64,000 bases of DNA from Mayamaea pseudoterrestris. Taxonomy: Eukaryota; Bacillariophyta; Bacillariophyceae; Sellaphorales; Sellaphoraceae. The translations under genes and the position numbers were made by a program. Below are positions 37,926-48,095 of the stretch, piece after piece (the first letter of the stretch is position 1; each line of letters starts with the position of its first letter). A model generated the notes under the pieces. That model saw nothing but the letters and a program-made list of their open reading frames with translations, did not search any database and was not told the DNA's origin. Where the stretch lies: positions 372,001 through 436,000 of the forward strand of contig BROI01000025.1 of NCBI GenBank assembly GCA_027923505.1, given 5' to 3'.

Positions 37926-38722
37926 AAGCATTACACATGATTGCCGTAGCGAAATGAACCTATGACCTATGATTGTCGGTGGCTGATATTGCTTAACTTA
38001 CAAATCACTTAATGAACAATTATAAGATGGTATTTAGTACAGTGCTGCACCTTGGGTACCGGGGTAGTTTGCCTACAAGTCGTCGCGGACTGCATCTTGG
38101 TTGCTACTTTGCTTCCAACTGACGCTCTTGACGGCTCCGTCATGTATATTGGGTGGATCAATAAGCTCAAGCTCGACAAACAAAAAGTGTAGGAGTATCG
38201 CAATACCGCACTTGTTGTTCCGCTCACCTTTTTTACAATGGTTTAAAGAGGACAACTACTATGCTACGGTTACTCTGCCTAAACTATCCGACCTTGCTTG
38301 CTGACGTGTCGACTGACTCAAATTGACTTGTGACGTGTCGGAAGCAACATTGGAACACGTGGCAGCTGCTTCGCTGCTTAGGCTTAAGTAAACTTCAAGT
38401 AGACAAATCTCTATTCAAGGCGCAGATGGCCGAGAAATCGACGTGTCTTTGTTGTTCAATTTGAATAACATCCAAGAGCCGATTGTATGAACAAGCTGAC
38501 CATTCTACCCACCATACGTTAAAGAAAAGGCCCGAGGAGTTGGTAGATCATGACTCTGTAATAAGGCTCTTCACTCAGAAAGCACTTGCTTGTGACACTA
38601 CGATCATTTGCCGACTTCCACTCATTCGAAAGTCGACGCAGCAAAGACGCAAGTGTCCCGTTCCGGCAAAAGTTTCGATTCAGTTCTGCCAATTACCGAA
38701 ATCAAGTAACGTATATAGTAGA
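37926..38722. promoter_or_regulatory. Long upstream region with bZIP-type element cluster
   Basis: Nearly 800 bases precede the ATG at 38723. Clustered between 38302 and 38361 are TGACGTGTCG (38302-38311), TGACTCA (38314-38320), a second TGACGTGTCG (38331-38340) and the G-box CACGTG (38356-38361). The reading frame of the next gene is open from 38483 but has no upstream ATG. Confidence 0.5.
38302..38361. promoter_or_regulatory. Cluster of TGACGTG repeats, AP-1/GCN4-like site and G-box
   Basis: Two identical 10-mers TGACGTGTCG spaced 29 nt apart, a TGACTCA between them and CACGTG 15 nt after the second make up four classic bZIP/bHLH-type targets in 60 nt. The cluster lies about 360-420 nt upstream of the SR-tailed protein gene. 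Confidence 0.5.
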
Positions 38723-40096
38723 ATGTCGGACTATCCGCGTGGAAATTATCGCGACAACGATGAGGATGGCTCGGAACGTAGCAGTGCCTTCACGGACGAC
38801 GCGGGGTACCAAAGCTCCAACGATGGCCGACAGCGTCGACCCTTGAATCCATCAGACGCAGCTCCGAACAACGAGCGACAGCAAACCTTTCAAAGAGAAG
38901 AGGACAAAAAAGATGTTCCGCTGCAAGCAGGTTTTCAGTCATCTGATCCATCTTCTCATTCTAGCTCATTTATGGAATCGATTGGGCTAGCAGGACAGTA
39001 TGAAGGGCAAAATTTGGATGCAGATACAGCTGCATCAATTAAAAATGCTGCTGGCTCATACCTCGCGGTAGACACATCCAGCAAGTTGTTTGCAGGGTTT
39101 CGCAATGTTGGGTTTGCTGCAACTCAAGAACACGAACGAGTCGATCGGCCGACTATTTACGACCCATTGGGCGCCACCAGTACGCACAGGGAAAGCTCTC
39201 ACTGTCATCAAGAACCTATGGGTCCTCCGTTGAGTCGGATTCAAGCTTCTAGTCGTGAAGGCTCCATGTATGGATCCGACGATGGACAACGTGACACAGC
39301 AGGTCGATACTCTCCGTTTCACGGCAGTACGACTTCGAGTATCAGTCAACTACACGAGACCATGGAGGCTGAAGATGATAATGTAAAGCTCGATCATGGT
39401 GCAGATACTCCTCCTCCTAGTCTGTCCGGGGCAGATGATATGGAAGAAGGATCACAAGCTGGCGGTGAGGACGACTGCGGAAACTCACTCGATGTGGAGA
39501 CGCACTCCGTTCACTCCATGGGAGCGAGATCCGTTTATAGCCAAGATGACACTTCGTTTTTGCCGCAAGTAGAGACGGCGAGCATTCATGATGTTCCCTC
39601 CTTTGATCCAAGGCAACTGCAAGGCGTTCCGGGCGGCGGCGTGAATCACAGTCCACTCGGCTCTACCGAGGCATTTGGCGCTGTGGACAACTCTCCCTAT
39701 CAAGAAGCCTTTTTGCATGCGCCAGGTGAAAATTACGACAACGCGGAAACCACCCTTTTAAAAGTGGCTGAGGCTAACAGAGCAGCCTATCAGCACCAAG
39801 GCCGCGACCAAGATTTAATGCCAATGACTGTGCCGGCCAAAATGTACGCAGATGCAGACGAGGAAATCGTCTTTGATACAGCTAGTTTACAAAACAATCG
39901 ACGGCGGGTACAAGCGGATTGGGTCAGTATTGAAGATCAATACCGCCATCGAGGAGTTGGGCGACGCAGTCGTAGCCGGAGTAGGAGTCGAAGCCCCAAT
40001 CAGAGTGGGGAAGAAGAAGGAAAGCCGGCAGCTCGTTCGCAGTCAAGCGGAGGTGACGCTCATCATCCGCACGAAGACCCTGCCCGATCATTATGA
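38723..40096 (+). CDS. Disordered acidic protein with C-terminal RS repeat
   Basis: The 457-residue protein from the first ATG (MSDYPRGNYRDNDEDGSER) is rich in Ser, Asp, Gln, Glu and His, with no membrane segment. A partly constrained middle (SSFMESIGLAGQYEGQNLD, LFAGFRNVGFAATQ) may be a short motif region. Near the end, GRRSRSRSRSRSPN is an RS dipeptide run like those of splicing regulators, but no RRM accompanies it. Its role is unknown; nuclear speckle or phospho-regulated scaffold functions are guesses. The frame continues open upstream of the ATG, so an upstream exon cannot be excluded. Confidence 0.7.
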   Translation: MSDYPRGNYRDNDEDGSERSSAFTDDAGYQSSNDGRQRRPLNPSDAAPNNERQQTFQREEDKKDVPLQAGFQSSDPSSHSSSFMESIGLAGQYEGQNLDADTAASIKNAAGSYLAVDTSSKLFAGFRNVGFAATQEHERVDRPTIYDPLGATSTHRESSHCHQEPMGPPLSRIQASSREGSMYGSDDGQRDTAGRYSPFHGSTTSSISQLHETMEAEDDNVKLDHGADTPPPSLSGADDMEEGSQAGGEDDCGNSLDVETHSVHSMGARSVYSQDDTSFLPQVETASIHDVPSFDPRQLQGVPGGGVNHSPLGSTEAFGAVDNSPYQEAFLHAPGENYDNAETTLLKVAEANRAAYQHQGRDQDLMPMTVPAKMYADADEEIVFDTASLQNNRRRVQADWVSIEDQYRHRGVGRRSRSRSRSRSPNQSGEEEGKPAARSQSSGGDAHHPHEDPARSL

Positions 40097-40258
40097 CAAA
40101 CAAAAACAGCCGACGCTATTTGAGACTGCTATCTATCATTATTGTGTTGCTACGAGTCATAGATGACTCTGCTAAGATCAAACGCATTTAGAAAAGTATT
40201 CAATCGTTTCGCGGGTGAATTGGTAGAGCATCCGCCAGTCAAATCTCGCCATTCTCGT

Positions 40259-41651
40259 TTACGATGGCGGATGCTGATCCTCCAGCGAGCGACGAATCGC
40301 CTCGGCAATCATTTCCTCCTCCGTCAACTCTTGATCTGATGCCCCGCCAGGTTGGCGAGGAGCTGCATTCCTATTGGCAATGTTGCTTTCACCAGCAGCC
40401 GACGGCATCATGCTTGCAAAGCCGCCAACCGGCATCCCCATGGCTTGCATTTGCTGCATGGCTCGAGGATCCTGCATCATGGCTTGCATTCGCTGCATGG
40501 CTTGAGGGTCCTGCATGAGCTGCGTCATTTGCGCAAGCATTTGCGGATTGTTGGCCATTTGCTGAAACGCTTGCCGCATCATGGGATTGTTGGCGACTCG
40601 AGGATCATTCATCATCATGTTTTGAATCATGGGATTCTGTGAATACAAGACAAGAGAGGGTAAGAATGGAAACGTTGTATCGAATCAAGACGCATTACAT
40701 CATGTGTTTATTTACCTGCATCATGCTTTGCAACAAGGCTGGATCACGCATAATTGCCGCTTGAATATTATTCATGTCGGGCGGCATATTTGCTCCCAAA
40801 CCCGGCAATCCTCCTCCCGGTGGCAACAAGGATGGTAAACCAGTCGCTCCTGCAGGAGCCAAGGGCATGTTGCTAGTAATGTTTCGCGCCGCATTGACTT
40901 GCTGGACGGCTCGCTCAACCTTGGTTTTGGTTTCCTGCAGCTTTTGCCAAGCGTCGGCATTGGCATGCATAACGTAGACTGGCGCTCCACTTTCCGCGTC
41001 CGTCTCGCTGACAAAGCCGGCGGCAAGCAAGACAGCATCCCCTCCCACTAGATTTCCAAGGCGACGTGCAAAGGCTGGATTCTCCTTCTTGACGCGTCTA
41101 TATTTTTCCTCCAATGGGTGCTCCAAAATATTGAAAAGCAATTTATCCAAAACTTGTACTGCCGTTTGATAGTCGGCTGGAGAGTTGGATGCTCGCATGG
41201 CTTGCAGAGCGGCAAGGAGAGGATCGTTTGGTGTCAATGGTTGCGCTGTAACGGCGGCTGCTGCTACCGATGGAAATCTAATGGGAGCAGGGGCCGTCAT
41301 CATGCTGGCGGAAGCGACTGGTAGAGTCGCGGCTGCAGCTGATACTGCAGAATTCACTTCTTGAGTAGTAACGGCAGTAGCAGACTCTGCCTGGACAGCA
41401 GGTTTTCCCATACAGTGAAGTACACTTCCATCCTCCATTTTGTATTCTTGAACAGCAATTTTCGTTGCATCGCTTGCGATCAATCGACCACGAAAAATTA
41501 GCTTGAGCGTTCCAGGTGGGATCTTGGTGCTATCGCTAACGCGCTTCAATAAATCTAGCGCTGAAATATTGCTAGGGACTTGGATAGGGACCCGAGGCGA
41601 TCCTTCCGCTCCTGTAACACTCAAGTGAATGGTAATCTCGTCGTTGCTCAT
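40259..41651 (-). CDS. Ubiquilin-like protein with UBL, PUB, STI1 and UIM modules, two exons
   Basis: Exon 1 (41651-40716) and exon 2 (40636-40259) join in phase 0 across a 79-nt intron (GTAAAT, TTCACAG), giving 437 residues. An N-terminal ubiquitin-like domain (ITIHLSVTGAEG to VLHCMGK, residues 5-80) is followed by an Ala-rich linker. A PUB domain lies near residues 155-215 (VQVLDKLLFNILEHPLEEKY, FARRLGNLVGGDAVLLAAGF), and Met/Gln/Pro-rich STI1-type repeats (NPMMRQAFQQMANNPQML) span the splice. The C-terminus, EEEMIAEAIRRSLED, fits a ubiquitin-interacting motif. Canonical ubiquilins are UBL-STI1-UBA shuttles between ubiquitinated clients and the proteasome; PUB domains bind p97/Cdc48. The combination suggests a p97-linked quality-control shuttle (inference). 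Confidence 0.88.
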
Positions 41652-41903
41652 GGTCGCTTCCGTCGCCTTCCCCGTTCGCTCGATTGCTTTTGTGGAAGCT
41701 GCAGCGCGCGCACGCGATGCAGCGCGATTTGCGGTAAAACCGCTACGACATACCGGTACTAAAATCTTTGCGCAGAACGCGATTGCTCCTACCGTCAGCA
41801 GGGCGGCTTTGCATCTCGTGGATCAGAGCTATGGCAAGCTACAATTTTTAAAAAATGCGTCCGACCCTTTCAACAATTCTGCAAACTCTATCATTCTATC
41901 ATT

Positions 41904-44692
41904 TTACCGTATTTCCATTACTTTGATCTTGGCAGACGACGATATCTTGAGCTCAAAACTCGCAATTTTGCCGCGATCATAGTTTGTCACTAGCAGCGTG
42001 TAAGTGCCATGAGGCAGCAGCTGGCGTTCCGACGCGACAAAACCATGGCGATACTTGCCAGTGTCAATGATTGGTTTCACGACATTTGATGCAGTAACAG
42101 CCTGTCCATAAGCCGCGACTGGGACCAGTATGAAACAAATGGCGCTTGTACGAATCGTCGTGACCGTAATCTGGATCATTGATCCGCCCGTCGGAGTCGC
42201 CAAGGCAAACTGGGGGTTATTGTAGGCGTACTTGGTACCTAATGCTCCGCCGGCCTTTTCGTCCGTCCATTGAGAGAACAGTTCGATGCAAAGTGGTAGA
42301 TCCTTTGGCGGGCGCGTCAAGATGAATGGCTCTGTGCAGAAGCACGACAAGGTATAATTCAAGTCGTTTGACTTTTTGTATTGCGACAGTATCAGCGAAA
42401 GAAATTGATCCTCTTGCCCTTGGAGGTCGTAGCGAACAAGTACATGCGGATTGTTTGTATATGCACCAGTCAGAATGCAGTCGCCGCCCTTGCCGGCGTA
42501 CCAGATTCTATTCTTTTGTTCCGTGTTTCGATGGACATGGACAGTGAGATAGTCATTTACCTCTATCCCTTCTTGCTCTTGCTTGTCAACGTGGCGTGAC
42601 GCAAGGATCCAAACCGTTGGTTGTCGCCTTGCTGCAGCCTCCGAAAAGGCGACTATGTACTGTGGGTTCTCGCCAACGTTAAACGAGTCATCGTCCGGAG
42701 CCACGTTTCGAGGCCAGCGCCCATGACGAACCACGCGATGGTTAAAGAGCCGAGGATTCCACGACAAGTGGAAGTTATGGAAGTGAGTGAGAAGATCCTC
42801 CCAAGATATCCAAAAGACGCCATCCTCTTTGCACTTGCCACCCTTACTTGGTTTGTAGCCAACCTCAGCGCATAAGGAAGGCGTCCAGCTATCAGTATCA
42901 GAGCTGCTGTACTTTCCCTTCCACTCCTGCTGGCCCCATGGATTCTTGAGCAGCAGCAGTCGTGTTCCATTCGTTGTTTGGACGACATTCAGCACAGCAT
43001 ACGCATGCTGTGTAACTATGCCGTTGTCCAACACCATTTCCTCCCGACCGTCCGCCGTTCCCTTGCTTGCGGTTGTTGAGACTGTCACGAGGCAATCCCC
43101 AAACGCACTTGCTCCAAAGATGCGGTCCCAGACTCGCTCTGGTGCTGTTTCATAGTCTCGCACGTTGGAAGCATCCGAAGCAAAGAGGACTCGCTCTGGA
43201 ATCCAGCCAGTGAGCGAGAAAAGATCGACGCCACTGTTGGAACCAGGAAAGTCGTAGCCGCCGCATAGTTTCATGTACGCCTTTTCGATCAATGGAACCC
43301 AAAGCTCCAAACTTCGCGGCTGCTGCTGATTGGTAATTGCACTAAACGTGGAGACACTGCACAAAAGGTTGCCGTACTTGTCAACTGGCAAGTAGTCGTC
43401 AATAACGACGCATCGTGGCACTCCATTGAACCACAGCTTGACCATGTACTTGCCCGTCGGGCTGACTATTGGATAAATTCTCGAGGCGCCGGCAACTGAT
43501 GACTGCCTTTGCGGATGGAGCATGCTTGAAACAATTTGCGTTCCAAACCGTCGTTCCAATGCGGCGCAGATACAAAGACTGGCTATAAACGAACAGTCGG
43601 TAACATATTGCTGCGTAATGGAAAATGGTGTCATGTTTTGAATCACTCGGATGGAAATTGATTGCTGAGATGCATGCATGCGTAGTTGTTGTTGTCGCAG
43701 ATGGATAATTTCGCAAGGTCTTGCCCACTTGTAAAAATGCTTTTGCTGGCGTGCATTGAGGCGTAGATGACCTTGTGGATCCTTGTACAAGTTTAACTTT
43801 TGTTGGCTTGATAAAGTTGATACAGATTCTCTCGAAAATTGGTTTGCCTCCTCATCGGACCACGGAAGAAACAAGCCGCTGGCCATGAGTGAGGATTGCT
43901 TCAACACTTGCACTTCCTCTGATGACAGTTTACTGCTGGATGCTGGTATTGAAGGCAATGGTGCAGGTATCTCTGCTGACTTGGTAATTGTTGTATTAGA
44001 ATGTTTCAATTGCTCAATGCGATCAAGTGTTTGCTCGAGTCGTCGCTTCCATGTGACAAGGTTTACTTGATTGCCTATTGCTTTCGCATGAATCTGAATC
44101 GCCTGCAGATAAAGTTCGGCCGCCTGCATGTAGGCTTGAATTATGGCTTCCTTCTTATCGCTGGTTGTAGATTGTCGTTGCTGCTTTTCGTCTATATCGA
44201 TAGCGATTAAGAGTTTGGCATTAGCTTGAGTGGCGAGCGTTAGTGCCTGCGAGGAAACAACTGGAACTGTAGGAGTTGCTGCAGGAAAGAATGCCTGCTC
44301 TGAAGTCTGTAAAGAAACGGGAGACCTCGGACTCATGTTGTTATATTTTAACTTGTTCCGCGACGCATCCGACGAGTCATCGTTGACAAGTTCCTTGGCA
44401 ATGCCTTCATAGTGGGTCGCCTTTTCCGTGAGCAAGCGTCGCGTATTTGCATACTGAGGAGTGACTGGAAGATGCTGCACATGGGTTCGAATCAAGTAAA
44501 CTGCTTCATAGTACTGCTCAATAAATTAAGATTGTATGAGGAATAAAGCATTGCTTTCGTGTCACAAAGTTGCTCATTCGTGCTCACCTTGGTGGCGGCT
44601 TCAATCCGCTGCGTCCCAGACTCTTCCAATGTATTCGCCAGTTTCAAGAGATCAAATATGTCTTCAAGAGTACCGGAAGATGCAGCTGCCAT
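41904..44692 (-). CDS. CAPN7: Calpain-7/PalB-like cysteine protease with N-terminal MIT domain, two exons
   Basis: A 105-nt first exon (44692-44588; consensus GTGAGC donor) encodes the start of an MIT helix bundle that continues in exon 2, beginning at 44516 or 44513; the acceptor is a tandem GAGCAG. The product has about 905 residues. A second MIT-like helical stretch lies near residues 100-160. The calpain core has Cys343 (VTDCSFIASL), His539 (TQHAYAV) and Asn560 (KNPWG), so the catalytic triad is intact. Two C2-like (calpain domain III) regions follow. Calpain-7 binds ESCRT-III through its MIT domains, and its fungal relative PalB acts in pH signalling on endosomes. No calcium-binding EF-hands are present, as expected for this subfamily. 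Confidence 0.92.
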
Positions 44693-45099
44693 AATTGCAA
44701 TGTGTAATGGAGATCATTGTTTGTCGTCTTGGTCTTGATACTGCTATAGAAGTAAGCAAAAGCATCACAATGCTGCACCATGATGCTGACGACGAGGTTT
44801 CGCTGCTGTTTTGTACTATTGCCTGATGACGCAGATTCAATATTGCCTATCACTTTGTGCTGTTTGATCTACAGTGCCAAATCATGAGTATCAAACTTAT
44901 TGGCACTACTTTTAGACTCACAGTGCCATAAACTTTGAAATATATCAAAGTTTTTGGCACTACACTTTGTTCAACAGTCGATTCATCACTCCGACATGGT
45001 TGACGACCAACCATTATTATTTCGTTTCGTTCCATTGCACATCACTTTCTTCTTTCAAGCAAAAGCAACAGCAGCTATACACCCAAAAGCACTAACATC
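44693..45099. promoter_or_regulatory. Divergent promoter with two inverted repeats
   Basis: The 407-nt region between calpain-7 and UTP6 contains four copies of the heptamer AGTGCCA or its complement, arranged as two successive inverted repeats at 44873-44907 and 44922-44961. The second is a near-perfect hairpin. Confidence 0.5.
44873..44961. repeat. Pair of inverted repeats (AGTGCCA...TGGCACT), second a 17-bp stem hairpin
   Basis: Repeat one: AGTGCCAA (44873-44880) and TTGGCACT (44900-44907) with a 19-nt spacer. Repeat two: arms 44922-44938 and 44945-44961 pair at 16 of 17 positions around a 6-nt AATATA loop. The shared arm ends indicate common origin or a common binding protein. Confidence 0.85.
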
Positions 45100-46947
45100 A
45101 TGGCGGAACAAGTCCAGGCAATTTTAGACGGCATGGTTGCGCCGCTGCGGGACTTGGAGGAGCGCAAAGTCTTTTCTTCCGACGAGATTCGATCCATTGT
45201 GAATCGGCGTCGAACCTCAGAGTACGCCCTGCAGCGTCGGAAAGCTCGACAAGCCGACTATATTGAATACATTCAGCAAGAAATTCAATTAGAGAAACTG
45301 CGAGCGCTTCGAGTCAAGCGAATCAAGCGCCAGCAGCCTCATGACGAAACGACGCAGCAAGGAGCAACGACAAGGTTCATTGGCGACAAGCACATTGGCT
45401 CTCACATTCATTTCATTTGGACACGAACCATTCGCAAGTTTCGGAGTGACATGGCAGTCTATCTCATGTATGCCGAGTATTTGGAGGAGACGAAAAATTA
45501 CAACAAACTGTCGCTGCTGTATGCGCAAGCCCTGCAGCTCTTTCCACGCGAAACTGGACTTTGGATCAATGCGGCGTCGCACGAGTACTTTGTGGCTGGA
45601 AATATGCAGTCGGCTCGAGTTTTGCTGCAGCGAGGCCTGAGAATCAATCCAACGTCGCAAGAGCTTTGGGTACAATCCTTTGTTTTGGAAATGCACGTTG
45701 TCCAAAAGATGCAAGGGCGAGAAGCTATTTTGCGAGGTGGCGGCGATGTTGTAGCTAATGGATCAATCGACATTCTAATTGACGAAAATCATCCACTGGC
45801 ACTCTCCAAACTTGTCTATGATCATGCCATACAAAAGATTACAGACAAGGTGTCCTTTCGACTGGCGTTTCTACAGCAGTGCAGCTTGTTTCCAAACACA
45901 CAAGCCTTGGCGCAACACATTTTGCAATCCATTATCAAGGATTGTGGTAATCAACCAGATGCTTGGATCGTCAAGGCCATGTATATTTTACAGCAGGAGC
46001 AAGTAAAACATGTAGTTGAGCCTGTTGATGATGCAGGTCCAGTCAGCAAGAAGCAGCGAATGGACGATGCAAATGGATCGTCATTGTCGCCTAGTAGAAC
46101 CATCGATGCAGTTCGGCAGGTGCTTTTGGAAGCGACGCAGCAACTGGCAACGACGGAAATGTATACACGAATTTTGCAGTACTTGAAGGAACTGGTGGAA
46201 GAAGGCAAGGAGGAGAGTGATGGAGTGATACAACTTGCCAAGCAGTTTGTGAATCAAGCGTCGGACGACGGAATGTTGTCGAATGACTTAATCATGGCGT
46301 ACGCAGCCTTGGTTGTAGAAGGCGACGATGAGCATGTTGGTCAACTCATTGAACGTTTTCAGCAAACGTCCGAAAAAATTACAGCCTCGTTATGGCTACA
46401 GCTTGCGCAATCAGCAGCTTCCGTCGAACAAGCAATCGTCATTCTTGAGCGTGGGCTAGAAGCAACTCCAATGGTACAATCGGACCATTTGATTCTTCTT
46501 CTGCAACTACTCGGAGCCAAGCTAAAGCTTCATTCGATTAGTATGGGGGACTTGTTGCGAACTCAGGAGCGCATACTATACTTGGCGCCTGGGTTCGTGA
46601 ATGTTGGTGACAACGACGACGCGCCGTTTGGAATCATCAACGTCATGGATGCGTGTTTGCAATGTTTGATGCATGTTTGGAAGCATGATGGACTCGGCGC
46701 TGCACGCAAAGCGTACTTGAACGTTTTATTTCAAGCAAATACTGCCAAACTATACATGCGAGACGGCTCCGACCATGTTAAGGAATACTTGGATGCGGCG
46801 ATCAGTATCGAGACAAATTGCCAAGACGTCATTGACCGTCAACGACGTCTAGCGCGAATCTTTTCGTATGCATTGGAACTATTCGCCGGTACGGAAATTG
46901 GCAAGGAATATCGGAAGCTTTCGTTGGAAGCAAAACAAGACAGGTGA
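45100..46947 (+). CDS. UTP6: U3 small nucleolar RNA-associated protein 6 (SSU processome)
   Basis: This nucleolar UTP-B component is needed for 18S rRNA processing. The N-terminus matches the family closely: MAEQVQAILDGMVAPLRDLE, then FSSDEIRSIVNRRRTSEYAL. HAT/TPR-like half repeats follow, beginning with IWTRTIRKFRSDMAVYLMYAEYL, ALQLFPRETGLWINAASHEY and RVLLQRGLRINPTSQELWV. The 615-residue length fits family members of about 600. The stop lies 38 nt before the next start codon, unusually close for separate nuclear genes. It is divergent from the calpain-7 gene across a promoter that contains hairpins. Confidence 0.95.
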   Translation: MAEQVQAILDGMVAPLRDLEERKVFSSDEIRSIVNRRRTSEYALQRRKARQADYIEYIQQEIQLEKLRALRVKRIKRQQPHDETTQQGATTRFIGDKHIGSHIHFIWTRTIRKFRSDMAVYLMYAEYLEETKNYNKLSLLYAQALQLFPRETGLWINAASHEYFVAGNMQSARVLLQRGLRINPTSQELWVQSFVLEMHVVQKMQGREAILRGGGDVVANGSIDILIDENHPLALSKLVYDHAIQKITDKVSFRLAFLQQCSLFPNTQALAQHILQSIIKDCGNQPDAWIVKAMYILQQEQVKHVVEPVDDAGPVSKKQRMDDANGSSLSPSRTIDAVRQVLLEATQQLATTEMYTRILQYLKELVEEGKEESDGVIQLAKQFVNQASDDGMLSNDLIMAYAALVVEGDDEHVGQLIERFQQTSEKITASLWLQLAQSAASVEQAIVILERGLEATPMVQSDHLILLLQLLGAKLKLHSISMGDLLRTQERILYLAPGFVNVGDNDDAPFGIINVMDACLQCLMHVWKHDGLGAARKAYLNVLFQANTAKLYMRDGSDHVKEYLDAAISIETNCQDVIDRQRRLARIFSYALELFAGTEIGKEYRKLSLEAKQDR

Positions 46948-46985
46948 GAGGATGATCTACGCTTCGCTGCTACACTAGACTTGAC

Positions 46986-48095
46986 ATGACTGTCTGCTCA
47001 CCAACATCATATTGCGCTTCTGGTAGAGATGTCGCTGTTAATGGAGTCAAGGAAGTCCTTTCGGGCGCACCCATCGTGCCGAGTATGGATGTTTCGTCGT
47101 CGGACTTCTCACCGATAGCGTTTGCTACGACTTTTGACTTGTTCAAATTAGTGCATTTGCGCAACCTTTCACATAAAAGCAAGAGTCGCAATGCTATTTC
47201 CTGGCAGAACTTGGCATTAATCTACGACACTATCAATGCCGACGACCAGGCGACTTGGTGCGTGGAAACGAAGGAAGACGACTCCATGGAGGTATCTCCG
47301 GCAACCTTTTTGAGTGGCAATGGCGATGCGGTCCGTGCCTACTGCAGTTTTCTTGTACAAAATGACAAAACTGTTTTGGAAGACACGTTGGCGAGACTTC
47401 CAGTACAAGAGATTGATTGTCTGCAGGACTGCACATACGAGGACGCGCTGTGGTTTTTCTTTGGCCGCAATCCTCGCGTCAAGGGCGCTTTGAATCTCAG
47501 CGGCAGATCAGAGCATACTGATTCCGTTTCACATGATGGAACTTGGCACTACCAACTTTCAGGTAGCAAGATTTGGGAGCTGCGGGCCTCGTCCTGCATG
47601 AAGCGCCACTTGGATCAGCATTTTGCTTGTGGCTGGGACGAGTCAAAGCGTTTGGTGGTAAAGGTGGAACAGGGTGATGTGTTGGTTATCAATACTCGCC
47701 TTTGGTTCCACCAGACGATAATTCCTCCGCAGCGTGTTCCTTCCGTCTCGTATGCTCGCGATTTTTGCTTTGATAATAATGCATCGGACAAAATGAATAG
47801 CACCCACATGACGAACGTTGACGGTATGTATGCGACCTCGGATATAGAGGAAGGTACTATTCTGTTTCGCGAGGCCGATATGCCCTCCTGTGAACTGCAC
47901 CGTGCAACTAATGACGCAGATGCAAATTGCGATGTGGTGGAATTGGAAGATGGGACGAGTGCTGTTGTCAGCACGAGGAAAATTGCGGCTGGTGAGTTCT
48001 TTAGCGTCCCAGAGAGCGACGACGAAAGTGGCGACGGCGACGAGAGTGATACGGTTGAAGACGACGAGTCGGCCGCTGACGAAGATAGCAATTAA
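46986..48095 (+). CDS. JmjC/cupin-like dioxygenase-fold protein with acidic tail
   Basis: The 369-residue protein has a JmjC-like core. LNLSGRSEHTDSVSHDGTWH carries the HxD iron motif (His177, Asp179); YQLSGSKIWEL is the strand usually following it; and GDVLVINTRLWFHQT supplies the distal His242. Such proteins are Fe(II)/2-oxoglutarate hydroxylases or demethylases. After the core, MYATSDIEEGTILFREADMP and AVVSTRKIAAGEFFSV resemble the xxRxIxxGEEL strands that end SET domains, so a small SET-like remnant may be fused. A poly-Asp/Glu/Ser tail of about 30 residues ends the protein. It sits in the same orientation between UTP6 and UTP14, which suggests, but does not prove, a nucleolar or ribosomal-protein substrate. 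Confidence 0.78.
   Translation: MTVCSPTSYCASGRDVAVNGVKEVLSGAPIVPSMDVSSSDFSPIAFATTFDLFKLVHLRNLSHKSKSRNAISWQNLALIYDTINADDQATWCVETKEDDSMEVSPATFLSGNGDAVRAYCSFLVQNDKTVLEDTLARLPVQEIDCLQDCTYEDALWFFFGRNPRVKGALNLSGRSEHTDSVSHDGTWHYQLSGSKIWELRASSCMKRHLDQHFACGWDESKRLVVKVEQGDVLVINTRLWFHQTIIPPQRVPSVSYARDFCFDNNASDKMNSTHMTNVDGMYATSDIEEGTILFREADMPSCELHRATNDADANCDVVELEDGTSAVVSTRKIAAGEFFSVPESDDESGDGDESDTVEDDESAADEDSN

Noticed and set aside
38483-38722. 80-codon upstream extension of the SR-tailed protein
   Set aside because: No ATG in the extension, and its composition differs from the acidic, Ser-rich body; treated as 5' leader.
40211-40262. tRNA-like phrase GGTAGAGCATCCGCCAG downstream of the SR-tailed gene
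   Set aside because: It resembles a D-arm, but no matching anticodon stem, T-arm or acceptor stem can be folded around it.
44480-44500. GGGTTCGAATC resembling a tRNA T loop
   Set aside because: It is inside calpain-7 coding sequence and lacks the rest of a tRNA.
46942-47035. Possible splice from the end of UTP6 into the JmjC-like gene
   Set aside because: The donor-like CAG/GTGAGA is good, but UTP6 is already full length and the downstream gene has its own ATG; a fusion is not needed.
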